Shown: piece after piece, positions 1 through 9,659 of the stretch
Position numbering within the stretch: the stretch's first letter is position 1
How the letters are laid out: each line of letters opens with the position of its first letter
Assembly: GCA_025331125.1 (NCBI GenBank)
Contig: JAOALB010000047.1
Location: 1-64,000, forward strand
Origin: Mycogone perniciosa
Taxonomy: Eukaryota > Ascomycota > Sordariomycetes > Hypocreales > Hypocreaceae
Length of the DNA stretch: 64,000 bases
Direction: 5' to 3'
Made by a program: the position numbers and the translations under genes
Notes under the pieces: model-generated
Databases searched by the model: none
Seen by the model: the letters and a program-made list of their open reading frames with translations, nothing else
Told to the model about the DNA's origin: nothing

Positions 1-73
1 TGATCATGTTCTTATTGGCCCGTCGTTCCGATATTCTTCCGGACCCGGGCCTTGGCCTGGTCGGGTCGTGACA
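1..73 (-). mobile_element. LTR terminus (partial)
   Basis: Read on the minus strand, this segment begins TGTCACGACCCGACCAGG, which matches the start of the complete LTR copy near 12645, and it continues into a similar stretch containing GAATATCGG. The rest of the element lies to the left of the window. It is in the opposite orientation to the other LTR pieces here, so it is a separate insertion or an inverted copy. Confidence 0.75.
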
Positions 74-478
74 ATATAGAATGAGATCTTTTAGAAGTAG
101 ATACCTTATTTATATAATTTAATATAATATTAGCATTTTGGAAAAAGAAAAATGAACTAAGGATGCTATATCTATAAATGTAGGTAAGCTATAGTATTTA
201 TATATTAGATATAGGTCTTAAGGATAAGATTAATAGGAGAGGGATATTATATTATAACCCTAGTTATATAGTTATAGAATAGGCCACACTATCCTAATGG
301 TATATACTTCAGAAGAATAGTTAGAATGGAACCACCAATAATAAGAGTGTTTACTTTATTTAAAGTGAACATCAGTGAACAGTTACCCTATTAGGAAAGT
401 TATTCACTATCCACAAGGTAAACAGAAGTAAACACAAGTGAACAATAGTAGTATATAGATCCTTAAATCCCACATTCA
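74..478. other. AT-rich decayed repeat DNA, no gene seen
   Basis: Very TA-rich sequence with no credible open frame. The part from about 340 onward has repeated AGTGAACA-like words and probably belongs to the variable middle of the LTR that ends at 638, but I could not place a left LTR edge. Confidence 0.5.
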
Positions 479-638
479 TAGTATAGATACTCACCAGTCG
501 TTAATATAACTGATTCACCAGAGTACCCTATACTCTATCCAAATCTGTGACATAGCCTGCTCAGTGCCTACGCCCTAACCGCCTGCCAATATAACCCGAC
601 ATTCGGTTTATCCCTTGGGAATATACCAGCCCGTCACA
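479..638 (+). mobile_element. Diverged solo LTR, 3' part
   Basis: The segment aligns in order with the last ~160 bases of the LTR copies at 5562, 8564 and 12645: the CAGTCGTTAAT word, the TTCACCAGA word, GTGAC-TA..CCTGCTCAGT, the 'CCTGCCAATATAACCC' region, TCGGTTTA..CCTTGGGAA and the terminal CGTCACA. It is clearly older or more mutated than the other copies. The last bases overlap the final codons of the amidase gene on the opposite strand. Confidence 0.7.
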
Positions 639-2525
639 CGGGGATGTTCCTCCGGAGGTATCCGCGCCAAGTGGGCAGGCTCCTCTTGTAGGTAGTGTTG
701 GACTTCTTCTGAAGATCCTCAATGGCACTGGCGTACTTGACGAGCTCCGACTCGCCGAAAGCCGTCTGCAAGATGGCCAGACCGAAAGGCATGCCCGAGT
801 CGGAGTAGATGCCGGCCGGGATCGTAATGGCAGGGTACCCGGCCTGAGCGGGGATCTGGATGCTCTGAGCAACATGAGGAGGCACCAGCAGGCCGTTCAG
901 CTTTTTGCCTTTGTAGGTCAGGGCGTCGTTGATGCCGTTGCGGGTAAAGGACTGGCAGAAGTTCAAGGCTTGCCAGTAAGTCTTGTCCTGAACACCCTTG
1001 GTAGCGAGCGAGGCGAGGAATCCGTCCTGGCCGGACCAGAAGGCGGGGTTGCCCTGAGGCCAGGGGTTGCCACCCTCACTGCCATCGTTATTGAAGTTGT
1101 ACTGAACAATGTCCTCCAGGGAGCGGACGTTGGTGTTGTTGACTTTCGACAGGTACTTCTTAATGTTGTTGTAGAAATCGACCTTAACGTAGGTGTACTC
1201 AGACTCGTTGGGGTAGCCTCGAGTGGTGCCGTAGTCCCAGTCCCATCCGTTGGGGCTGACAAGAGTCTGGTAGTTGGTGATTTCAGTGTTGTTGATAATG
1301 GTCGCACCAGCGGATTCAATCAGCTCAAGAAGGCTGGTGAGAATCCGTTGCTGCTCGGGATCAGCGTAGACCCAGAAGCTGTTCCAGGGAAGGCCAAAGG
1401 TGGCGTTCTTTAGAACACCCTTGGTAGACAAGAACTGAGCATAGCCACCCGAAGGGGTCTTGCCCTGCTGGGCGAGGGTGTAGTTGTCGCGGGCGTCGAC
1501 ACCATAGATGGCATCCAGAGCATAGGTAGCGTCGCGAACAGTACGGCCGAAAGTGCCAACAGTGTCCTGGTGCTCGGACTCTGGGATGACGCCGGCGCGT
1601 GACGTCAGGCCAACGGTGGGCTTGATTCCAACAATGGAGTTGCGCATGGCAGGGTCGATAACTATAGAAGAAGCATTGTTAGAGGCTGTCATGGAGATAA
1701 TGGGAATTGGTCTGCACTCACCACTACCATCAGTTTCGGTACCCAGGGCAAACGCAATGACATTGGCAGCCACAGCAACACCGCTGCCGGAGCTGCTGCC
1801 GCCAGGGTTAACAGTCAGGTTGTAGGCACTTCGGCACTGGCCACCTCTGCCAGAGTAGCCCTCAGAGTAGTGATTGCTGCGCATATCAGCCCACTCGCTA
1901 AGCGTAGCCTTACCGAAAAGGACGGCGCCGGCGCTACGGAGCTTCGACACCACATAGGCATCGCGGGGCACGATGTTGCCGAGGAGAGCCCAGCTTCCAG
2001 CAGTGGTCTCCATATTGTCCTTGCTGGCAATGTTGTCCTTGACGATGAAGGGGATGCCGTGCAGCGGACCGCGAACTTTGCCCTGGGCTCGCTCGACATC
2101 CCTCGCAAAAGCAATGGCGAGCACATCTGGGTTGAACTGCATGATAGAGCTAGAGGGAGCAAGCTATATTAGCGAAGGATTCCCCCGCACAGTTGGGCAA
2201 TTGGGATAAGATGGATCGCGTGACAAGACAGCATAGCATCTCGTAGGACTTACTTAATATACTGCTGCGTCTGGAAAGCTCTGGTCATGTAGCAGGTGGT
2301 GAGCTGCACCGACGTCAGAGTGCCCGCCGCCATGGCAGCCTGCATCTGGTCGATTGTGGCCTCATAGAGCTTGAAGCCGAAGCAATCAGCCATGGGGAAG
2401 AGGTTATCCGACCCAGCATTCTGCTGCAATGGGAACAACGACGGCGTCACAGGGAAGAACGACGTGAAATCGGCAGCCGCAGCAGCGCCCGAAAGAAGGG
2501 CTGGCAAAGCGTAGAGAGACCGCAT
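634..2525 (-). CDS. Secreted amidase-signature-family amidase
   Basis: Three exons on the minus strand (2525-2254, 2149-1722, 1661-634) give 575 residues. The first ~20 residues form a hydrophobic signal peptide (MRSLYALPALLSGAAAAADF), so the enzyme is probably secreted or enters the secretory path. The amidase signature Ser-cisSer-Lys triad is visible: Lys in PFIVKDNIA, the glycine/serine loop PGGSSSGSG, and the nucleophile region GTETDGS. The family hydrolyses carboxamides, but the substrate here cannot be told. Introns are 2150-2253 (GTAAGT..CTAG) and 1662-1721 (GTGAGT..ATAG). The second intron is exactly 60 bases with no in-frame stop, so a naive reading frame runs through it. The final codon and stop lie in an LTR end. 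The gene is divergent from the HET gene, with about 420 bases between them. Confidence 0.9.
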
Positions 2526-2866
2526 CGCGACAACAGTCTGCTGGCGGGGAGGAAGAGGATTGGCGACAATGAAGGAAGAGGTCGAGAGCTCCTCTGAGTT
2601 TTCTGACGAGAGAAGCCTCCCGCTTTTGACGACTTTTGATGGCGGCTCGGACACGCCGCGGCCGAGCCGATAAACGGATGCAGAACGTGGATGGAAGCTG
2701 TCGAAGTTCGCCTGTTTGCAGCAAAACGCCTGCAGAATGCGCCCCAGAGCTTCCAGGGCGGTGCGTTAGCGCATAGAGGCTACTGCACCTGCTGGCCACG
2801 CAGAGACTGGAGACCGCTGGAGGACGCCTTACTGCTCTCAGTATCAGCACCGGTGGGCTTCAGTGG

Positions 2867-4327
2867 TGCTGCTGGGGCCAATCTCGACCTCTGAGCACAT
2901 TATCAATCAATCTGGAACCCCACCTTGAGCGGATACCATGGTATATGCTGCCGTTCACCTTTCAAGATGCCATAACTTACGTGCGCAGACTGGGAATTCG
3001 CTACTTGTGGATTGACAGCCTATGCATCATCCAGGATGATACGGATGACTGGAGGCAGGAGGCTGCTAAGATGGCGGCGATCTACCAAAATTCCTTTTTA
3101 GTCATCTCCGCCTCCAAGTCCTTGAGTCCGGATGGAGGTCTATTCTGTGAAATAGATCCGAGGTTTAAAACTCACACAATTACGGTTCCCTTCCAGAGCG
3201 GCAAGTCGGAAGAACTATGCTTTCGTAGATCTTTTGCCCATGTGCCTGGATTCATGGACCAAAGCCTGAGGACGACACCATCACTTCCTACCTTTGCCCG
3301 AGGCTGGATCTTCCAGGAACGATTTCTATCCTCGCGGGTGATTCACTTTGGGTCCCAGGAGTTATCATGGGAGTGTCTGGATGGCTCGGCTTGCCAGTGC
3401 AGCGGGGAGCATAGCCGGCCACCCATCGAAGCTTCCAGTGGTAGTAGTACCCGTGGAAGCTTCAGAAGTGTCATTGAGCGTGTTTCGCGTCCTAAAGCAT
3501 ACTATAAGGAGCACTGGCGTTTGTTGACAGGCGATGAGCTAGCTGTCTACTGGCACAGGTTGGTCGAAGATTACACGAGATTGCAACTAACCTACGAAAA
3601 AGATATCTTCCCGGCGATATCCGGAATCGCGAAGAGCTTCCAGCGTGTAATAAAGTCAGATTATTCTGCTGGACTCTGGGAAAACTCGTTGCTGAATGAC
3701 TTGGCGTGGCACGCAGAGTCAATCTCCAAGAGCTCTGCCGAGAAGAAGGATGTGCGGCCACACCGCCCACAGACTTGGCGAGCCCCAACTTGGTCCTGGG
3801 CAGCGGCCGCATGTCCAGTAAAGTTTGTCGATCTTGTTGATGGCTCAACTGCATTGTGTGAGGTAGTGGAAACATGTTGCGCAACCGCCGGGCCCGACCC
3901 GACAGGTGAGCTCATCGAAGGCCACCTTCTACTTCGCGGGTATCTGATCCCAACCACACTCCAGTATCTGCCGTTGCCGGAGAACGGGGCAAGGCAACCA
4001 TTTAAGCTCTTCGACCTTGACATCACGCAAGGGCGGGCGACCAACGTATGGGCTGACTACGACTCTTTATTGCCCGGACCAGGTCACGTCCAAGCAGGAG
4101 TGAAGATATATGGCTTTATGCTCATGGAAAAAGCGGTATCCGGTGCACTGGAGCTTTTACTGCTTAAAATGGTTGGTGAGGGTGCAGTGAGGCAGTGCCA
4201 AGTCTTTGAGCGACTGGGATTGATCGAGATATCGAAGCCGCCCGCAGCGATAAACGCCCGAAAAGGCTACTGGGCGGAGACATTTGCGTCGAAGATCAGT
4301 GAGATTGTGCTTGTTATAATACCATAG
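2867..4327 (+). CDS. HET-domain protein, 5'-truncated
   Basis: Heterokaryon-incompatibility (HET) domain protein. In other members, allelic differences trigger cell death when unlike hyphae fuse. The first ATG in frame is at 2945 and gives 460 residues. HET motif II is plain (RRLGIRYLWIDSLCIIQDD), followed by YQNSFLVISA, ARGWIFQERFLS, a match to HET motif III, and the C-terminal RAPTWSWA. The same frame stays open upstream of the ATG and encodes the end of HET motif I (CCWG at 2867-2878, then PLSTLSINLEPHLERIPW), but reaches a stop at 2774 with no start codon. The normal N-terminal ~150 residues are missing, and there is no room for them before the amidase. So this is either a truncated, probably dead gene or one using the internal ATG. 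Codon use looks normal and there is no internal stop. Confidence 0.75.
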   Translation, partial: CCWGQSRPLSTLSINLEPHLERIPWYMLPFTFQDAITYVRRLGIRYLWIDSLCIIQDDTDDWRQEAAKMAAIYQNSFLVISASKSLSPDGGLFCEIDPRFKTHTITVPFQSGKSEELCFRRSFAHVPGFMDQSLRTTPSLPTFARGWIFQERFLSSRVIHFGSQELSWECLDGSACQCSGEHSRPPIEASSGSSTRGSFRSVIERVSRPKAYYKEHWRLLTGDELAVYWHRLVEDYTRLQLTYEKDIFPAISGIAKSFQRVIKSDYSAGLWENSLLNDLAWHAESISKSSAEKKDVRPHRPQTWRAPTWSWAAAACPVKFVDLVDGSTALCEVVETCCATAGPDPTGELIEGHLLLRGYLIPTTLQYLPLPENGARQPFKLFDLDITQGRATNVWADYDSLLPGPGHVQAGVKIYGFMLMEKAVSGALELLLLKMVGEGAVRQCQVFERLGLIEISKPPAAINARKGYWAETFASKISEIVLVIIP

Positions 4328-5356
4328 GCTCTGCAGAAGAAGAAAGAGAGCACCTAGATATGGGACAGAAGCGAGTCATGCTGCGAAGCTTCCTGATGAG
4401 CATTGTGTCGAATGGCCCTTCAAGTTTGGCAACTCCCCCGCTCTGCATGGATGCTTTTTCCACAGCAGCGCCCGCTGGGGATTCAATTGCGAGCAAGCTG
4501 AGCTGCGCACCCGAATGCTGCTCCACTGCGGGATACGAATCATCTCGTTGGCCGCCTTGCGACATACTATCGGCACATGTTGAAGTTTGAACAGGGGTTT
4601 GGCGGAGACACCTACCGCAACGAACGAATCGCGGAGGAGCTTTCTGGTCGAATATGCTATTGTTAGTTCGATAACCAACAACATCCACGCTGTACTTCGT
4701 AAGTGGTGAAGAATCCCCGTACCCTTGGCTTACTCGTATTCTGAGTGTTGTTGGTGGTAGAGAGGAGAAAACATTCCCACCTGTTTGTCCTGCCTGTTTT
4801 GTCATCATCCTGAGGTTGGATCCGTCACTTGGTTGCTAGTATGTGTGACATTCAACATCTCGATTTGGCCTCTTGCAGCTGTCCCTCACGTCATTCCGTG
4901 GACCGCGGGCTGCTGTGTAACTTGAGCAGGCTCATTTATCTCTCCAACCCCGCCATCTGCGCGACCGAGACATAAGTACGGCCGCAGCAGGCAACTCTAG
5001 TCAGATCTCTGTGGGTACGCCGCCTCCTCGATTGCTAATGTTAAATCGTCGACTTTGCTGACCTGCTCTGCCTTTCCTTCGAGCAGATATTGGTGATTTG
5101 CGCCACCGCCAGTCGACTCTGCGACTGTCGACGACCTCTTCCGGATATTTACCCACTTCACGGACGAAGCTGTCGAGACGATGCTTCTCGAGACTGTGGT
5201 CACTGCATCTGATGATGTGGCCTGCTGCGATAAGCCGAGCGATCGCATCCTCGGCGCAGATGGTACAGACGATCTGCCAATCAGTCAATCAGCCAGCCGT
5301 GAAAGCTCCATCCCAAGCCATGGGGGTGCAACGACGCCAGACACCGTAAAGTCGTC
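4328..5356. other. Gene-free interval
   Basis: No gene that I can support. A 53-codon stop-to-stop frame around 4510-4665 reads protein-like (it includes RLATYYRHMLKFEQGFGGD) but has no start and no recognisable family, so it may be a relic of whatever followed the HET gene. Many other short frames are chance. Confidence 0.4.
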
Positions 5357-7809
5357 AGACGAATACTTTATTGATACTCCTTGGAAGTATTATAATAGTA
5401 GACTCGACTCCTTTTAATGTCTTTTTAATATCTTCTTTCTTTAAATAGTCGAATATAAGGTATACTCAGAGATAAATGCAGTAGGGAGTCTTTTGTAGTT
5501 TTTTCTCTAAGTAGCTTATGATTTGGGGGGAGAGGCCCTTTTCCTTTAATAGCTGATTAATTGTCACGACCCGAACATGCGGCCCATGCATGTACACGTC
5601 ACGTGTTGGCACACGTGACCTGGACCGACGGCCAGATCGCGGTCCCCGGTTCTTATACCACGGTCCGCGCTCTCAGAGGATCGGTCCACGACTCAAGGAC
5701 AGTCGGTCCTCAGTATATCTCCTTTGTATATATACGACTGGCTTGTCACTCGCTTAGTATAGTTACTTAGACAGTCGTTAATAAATTACATTCACCAGAA
5801 CCGCCTGTTCTACAGAATCGTGACTACGTTACCTTGCTCAGTATTCATCCCTGACCTCTCTGTCAATATAAACCCACGAACCTCGGTTTAACTGTTGAGA
5901 ACTAACCCGGATCGTTACATTAATGCAATATATAATGACGCAATTAACCTCCTGGCTAATAGCTTTTAACTCTTCCTCTCCTAGTATAAAGATATTTGGA
6001 AAGGCATCTAATAGGCTGCGGAATTTGGACACGATCTGCTTATATAGGCGGCATATTAAAAGGTACTTAAGCTTGCTATAGCCTAACTGGTCGCGGCGGA
6101 ATTGGCTCTCTATATTCTGCATCAGGTCCGCAAACTTAGATTCGGTACATTCATCTAGGGCATTAAGGACTATAATTATAGGTCCTGCCTAGGGATCCTT
6201 AATAGCGTTTCATAAAACCTTTTAGAGCAATTCTATAAAGTTAATTAACCCTTGCCTATCCCTGCGGAATTCTATTATAGCATATTCGATTAGATACAGC
6301 TTCTAGGAAAAGAGCTAGTGAAATAGTATATAAAGGGCTTGCTAAATAGTATTCTGGTCTTGGTCTTTAAAGAAAAAGTAGCAGATAATTGCTAATTGTA
6401 GCAGTTTATAGTCGATTAGGTATTTAGCTAATATTAACTTTCTACAGCCAGGATCTGCTAATACTAGTAAGGGACTAGAGTCCTGTTTTAACTATATATA
6501 AAAGTGCTTATACTTAAGGAACTATATATATATATCTTTAACCCTTTCTTCTACTTAGTCTTTATACCACTTATATATAGCGTCCCTATTGCTAGTAGTA
6601 AGGCAGAATAGCTGGTGATACTTTTTTTCTTTTTTAAATAGCCTCTCCTTAGCAAAATCTTTCTAGACTTAAAGATTCTCCTTTATAATATCCCGACTCT
6701 CCTTTATAATATCCCAATACTATATATATATAATTAATATATATTAATAGTATAATTTAAAGACCTTTAGACTGACTAGATATAATATCGCTAATCTTCT
6801 TTTTAGCTTTAACTCTATTAAGCGCAATTTAATTAAAAAGATCCTTTATATACGCTGCTGCTACTATTGCCGCATACCTTTACTACTCTTTATTCTTGTA
6901 TAAGTTTGAGTAGTTGTAAATGCCGCGAATGATAAGACATGGAAAGTGGTTTATCAGCCCTGCCGCCTCTATTTCAAAATATAGAATATCCTTCTCCGCT
7001 GCAAGTTTATCCTTTACTATAGCGTCCTTTATTAACTGATTCGCCGAAGCGATTATACTGTAGTAAATGGCCGGATTATCGTTATTTTCTGTCCGTTCAA
7101 CTCGAGGCAGTAAACTTAATGGATTATTACTGCAGACAGCTGCACAGCTTTTTTTATCTACTGGATAGACGACTCCGCTTTTATATAGCCTATCGCTGCT
7201 TAGGCCTAGTTGCTTGTACTCTAATCGTAATCTTAGGTTCTCTTAAAGAATAGCGTTAATTATCTCTTTAAACCGATATCCCTTCCTCTTATACTGGGCC
7301 TTAATTCCGTTTACAGCAGTTTTTAAGACCATTAGTGGCTGGTTCAAGAACTGTGTATATTGGAAGCTCCGGTTTTATATAGTTTTGCCAAAATCGTATT
7401 AAAACACGCTACCCTCCCTATCGCGAGGAGCATTAACAATAACATTGCCTAGACGGATATCGTGCTTAGTGCTTAGCGCACCACCGCTAATGCCCACTAT
7501 TAGACCGATTCTAAGATTGGGAAAGCTATGCAGTATATCTTTTGCGATACTAGCCGCGGAAGCAATTCTATATTCGCTATCGGGCAACACAGCAATAACT
7601 ATATTATATTTCCCAATCTTGCCTAGTGTATAATCATTATTATTATAGGGAAAGATATATTCGGGTAGATTATGCTTTTCGTCAAGAAAGGCTTCTGCGG
7701 CGACGCGCTTTATGCTGATAGCGCAGATCCACCTAATAGTATAGTCTTCGGGGTTCAATATATTCATTTGCGGATTGAGGTCTTGTCGATAGCAACTTGG
7801 CGGGGTCAA
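5357..7809 (-). pseudogene. PNP-NACHT NLR-like receptor, RIP-decayed and split by LTR
   Basis: The minus strand, read through several stops, encodes the two N-terminal modules of a fungal NLR-like receptor. From 7809 comes a nucleoside-phosphorylase-like (PNP_UDP) domain starting NPEDYTIRWICAIS and including KIGKYNIVIAVLP and GLIVGISGG. It continues after stops to FEIEAAGLINHFPCLIIRG near 6900-7000. A NACHT domain follows: a damaged P-loop (near 6430-6480), the Walker B region LDALDECTE-like (near 6130-6190), and LLICRLYKQIVSKFRSLLDAFP and EEELKAISQEVN. An LTR at 5562-5919 interrupts it. Directly beyond the LTR the reading resumes with NQLLKEKGLSPQ, SYLEKKLQ and FDYLKKEDIKKTLKGVES, then loses similarity near 5360. 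Several stops sit where Trp or Gln is expected (TGG to TAG, CAA to TAA), typical of RIP. No repeat (ankyrin, TPR or WD) domain is visible. Confidence 0.85.
5562..5919 (+). mobile_element. Solo LTR with 5-bp target duplication
   Basis: The element begins TGTCACGACCCGA and ends AACCCGGATCGTTACA, i.e. TG...CA ends. It is flanked by the same five bases, TTAAT, at 5557-5561 and 5920-5924. There is no internal retrotransposon coding sequence, so it is a solo LTR left by recombination. Inside are a likely TATA region (TTTGTATATATACGAC near 5724) and a GC-rich variable stretch with repeated GGTCC words. It sits inside the NACHT coding part of the decayed receptor gene. Confidence 0.92.
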
Positions 7810-8563
7810 CTTGCGCTGATCTGGGACCGCGGAAGATTCGAATGGTGCGACTTAAAAGATATTAAACGCTTAGCCCCTTTTATAGATAGGAGAGATAAAC
7901 GCAAAGAGACCTCAAATAAGCAAACGAGGCAATATATCGCGACCCCGCTAAGTATTGGGCTGGACTAGGTGGGGTTAGGCAGAATCTCTCAGCTGCAAGC
8001 ACTCGTCACATCGGCTGCCGATCCTTGTTTGATCTGAGAGAGAACTTAGAAACTTTTAAATTAAATGGACATCTTGTTGACGCTGTGGCCGACAGTCTCC
8101 TGCCGTGCGATCAGCCATAGACCAGTGCTTACCCAGGTATTGCTAGGGGAGTTGAAGGTTTGGCACTATGGTAATTGAAATGACCGATAGTTATGGGCAT
8201 TCCTGCGATTGACAGCTACAGTGTAGTTGGTACGTTGACTATGCTGCGCTTTATTACGTGCTGGATTTTAAGGAAATTTGTACGGAGTACCTGGGTTATA
8301 GTTAGATATAGCTTAAGTACTATGTGTGTATAGGCAGTAATCGGCACTGTAGTTGATATGTCCGTGCGCTTTGATTTTTAAAAGAGTTTATTTAGACAGG
8401 ACGGCGGTTTCGCTCCCAACTATAGACAGTGCCAAGGCTAACGCAAAATACAAAAATATTCTCCTTTAGTACATATTCTTAAAATAAGCTACATATCAAG
8501 TCATATGCGTATTTATATGTTAATTTTCCCCACTAATATGCCTTAGGGCTACAGATAGCGATA
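7810..8563. other. Gene-free interval
   Basis: Moderately AT-rich with no supportable gene. It contains a GTACGGAGTAC word at about 8280 and a CTGAGAGA/TCTCTCAG inverted pair near 7985-8035. Confidence 0.4.
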
Positions 8564-8937
8564 TGTCACGACCCGACTATGTCGAAGACCTGGTCACGGG
8601 ATCACGGCAGAACGTCGGAGCCTCCGACCAATCACTGACGGATCGCGGCTACGAGCGCGATCCTATAAGAAGGATCACTATCCTGGATCATCAGGATCGC
8701 CATGATCCAAACGATCCAAGTACATTCACTATGTATCTCCTTTGTATATATACAACTGGCTTATCATTCATTTAGTATAGTTACTTAGACAGTCGTTAAC
8801 AAATTGCATTCACCAGAACCGCTTATTCTATAGAATCGTGACTACGTTACCCTGCTTAGTATTTATCCCTGACCTCTCTGTCAATATAAACCCACGAACC
8901 TCAGTTTAACTGTTGAGAACTAACCCGGATCGTCACA
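8564..8937 (+). mobile_element. Solo LTR, same family
   Basis: Starts TGTCACGACCCGACTATG and ends CCCGGATCGTCACA. The 3' two-thirds is almost identical to the copy at 5562 (CTCCTTTGTATATATAC..ACTGGCTTATCATTC..CAGTCGTTAA). Flanks are CGATA on the left and CAATA on the right, a 4/5 match whose only difference is G to A, so this is probably a target duplication altered by RIP. The middle carries repeated GGATC words rather than those seen in the other copies. Confidence 0.88.
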
Positions 8938-9659
8938 CAATATTAAATTCCTAAAAGGCGACTTGTATTTTTAATTATAAAAGAGAATAAGATAGACTAC
9001 GGAGTAAATTACTTTTATTTACCCTATATTTTAGTAATTCTTATAATATATTATTATAAAATATATTATCCTATTATATATTAAAATTTTATATACCTTT
9101 TTATTAATTATATTAATAAACTAGGTCTTGATAATCTCCGTTAACTGCGCTTACTGCCTTACTACTATATCTATAATTATCTATAACTACTTGCAAAACT
9201 GCTTAACTCTATTCCTGTACTTTTAAATTGCCCTGGCCTTATATGGGTTTATATTCTCGACTATTTCAAAAAACTACTCCTTCCTCCTCCCTCTCCTTTA
9301 ACTCCAAATTCCACCCTAATACCTAATCCTTGCCCTTTACCACTCATACATTACAGTTATCCTGCCAAACAAATACCTAACTAGTCCTTACTATAATTAT
9401 CCTCTATCTCTAACGACTTAATTACTAGCAGGACAGGTTGGAAATAAATAAACTGGACATGGCTAGCGCATTAGTACTTTATAGGCTAAGCGCCTCCAGG
9501 CAGAATAAAAAGTTAAACACATGCTTACATACATCCTCCAGCCTACGCCTTCCTATATATAGGTTATATCCATAGCATTATTAGCTTAGAACAGCAATGC
9601 ATTCCCTTTTATTTTCATAATGCACCTATTCCGCTGTAATGCTTAATAAAAATATTTTC
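8938..9659. other. AT-rich desert
   Basis: Strongly AT-rich sequence (especially 8940-9180) with no intact reading frame, probably decayed repeat DNA. It separates the LTR at 8564-8937 from the 3' end of the rhodopsin-like/MFS gene. Confidence 0.5.

Noticed and set aside
4510..4665. Short protein-like fragment RLATYYRHMLKFEQGFGGD
   Set aside because: No start codon and no recognisable family; kept only as a note in the gene-free interval.
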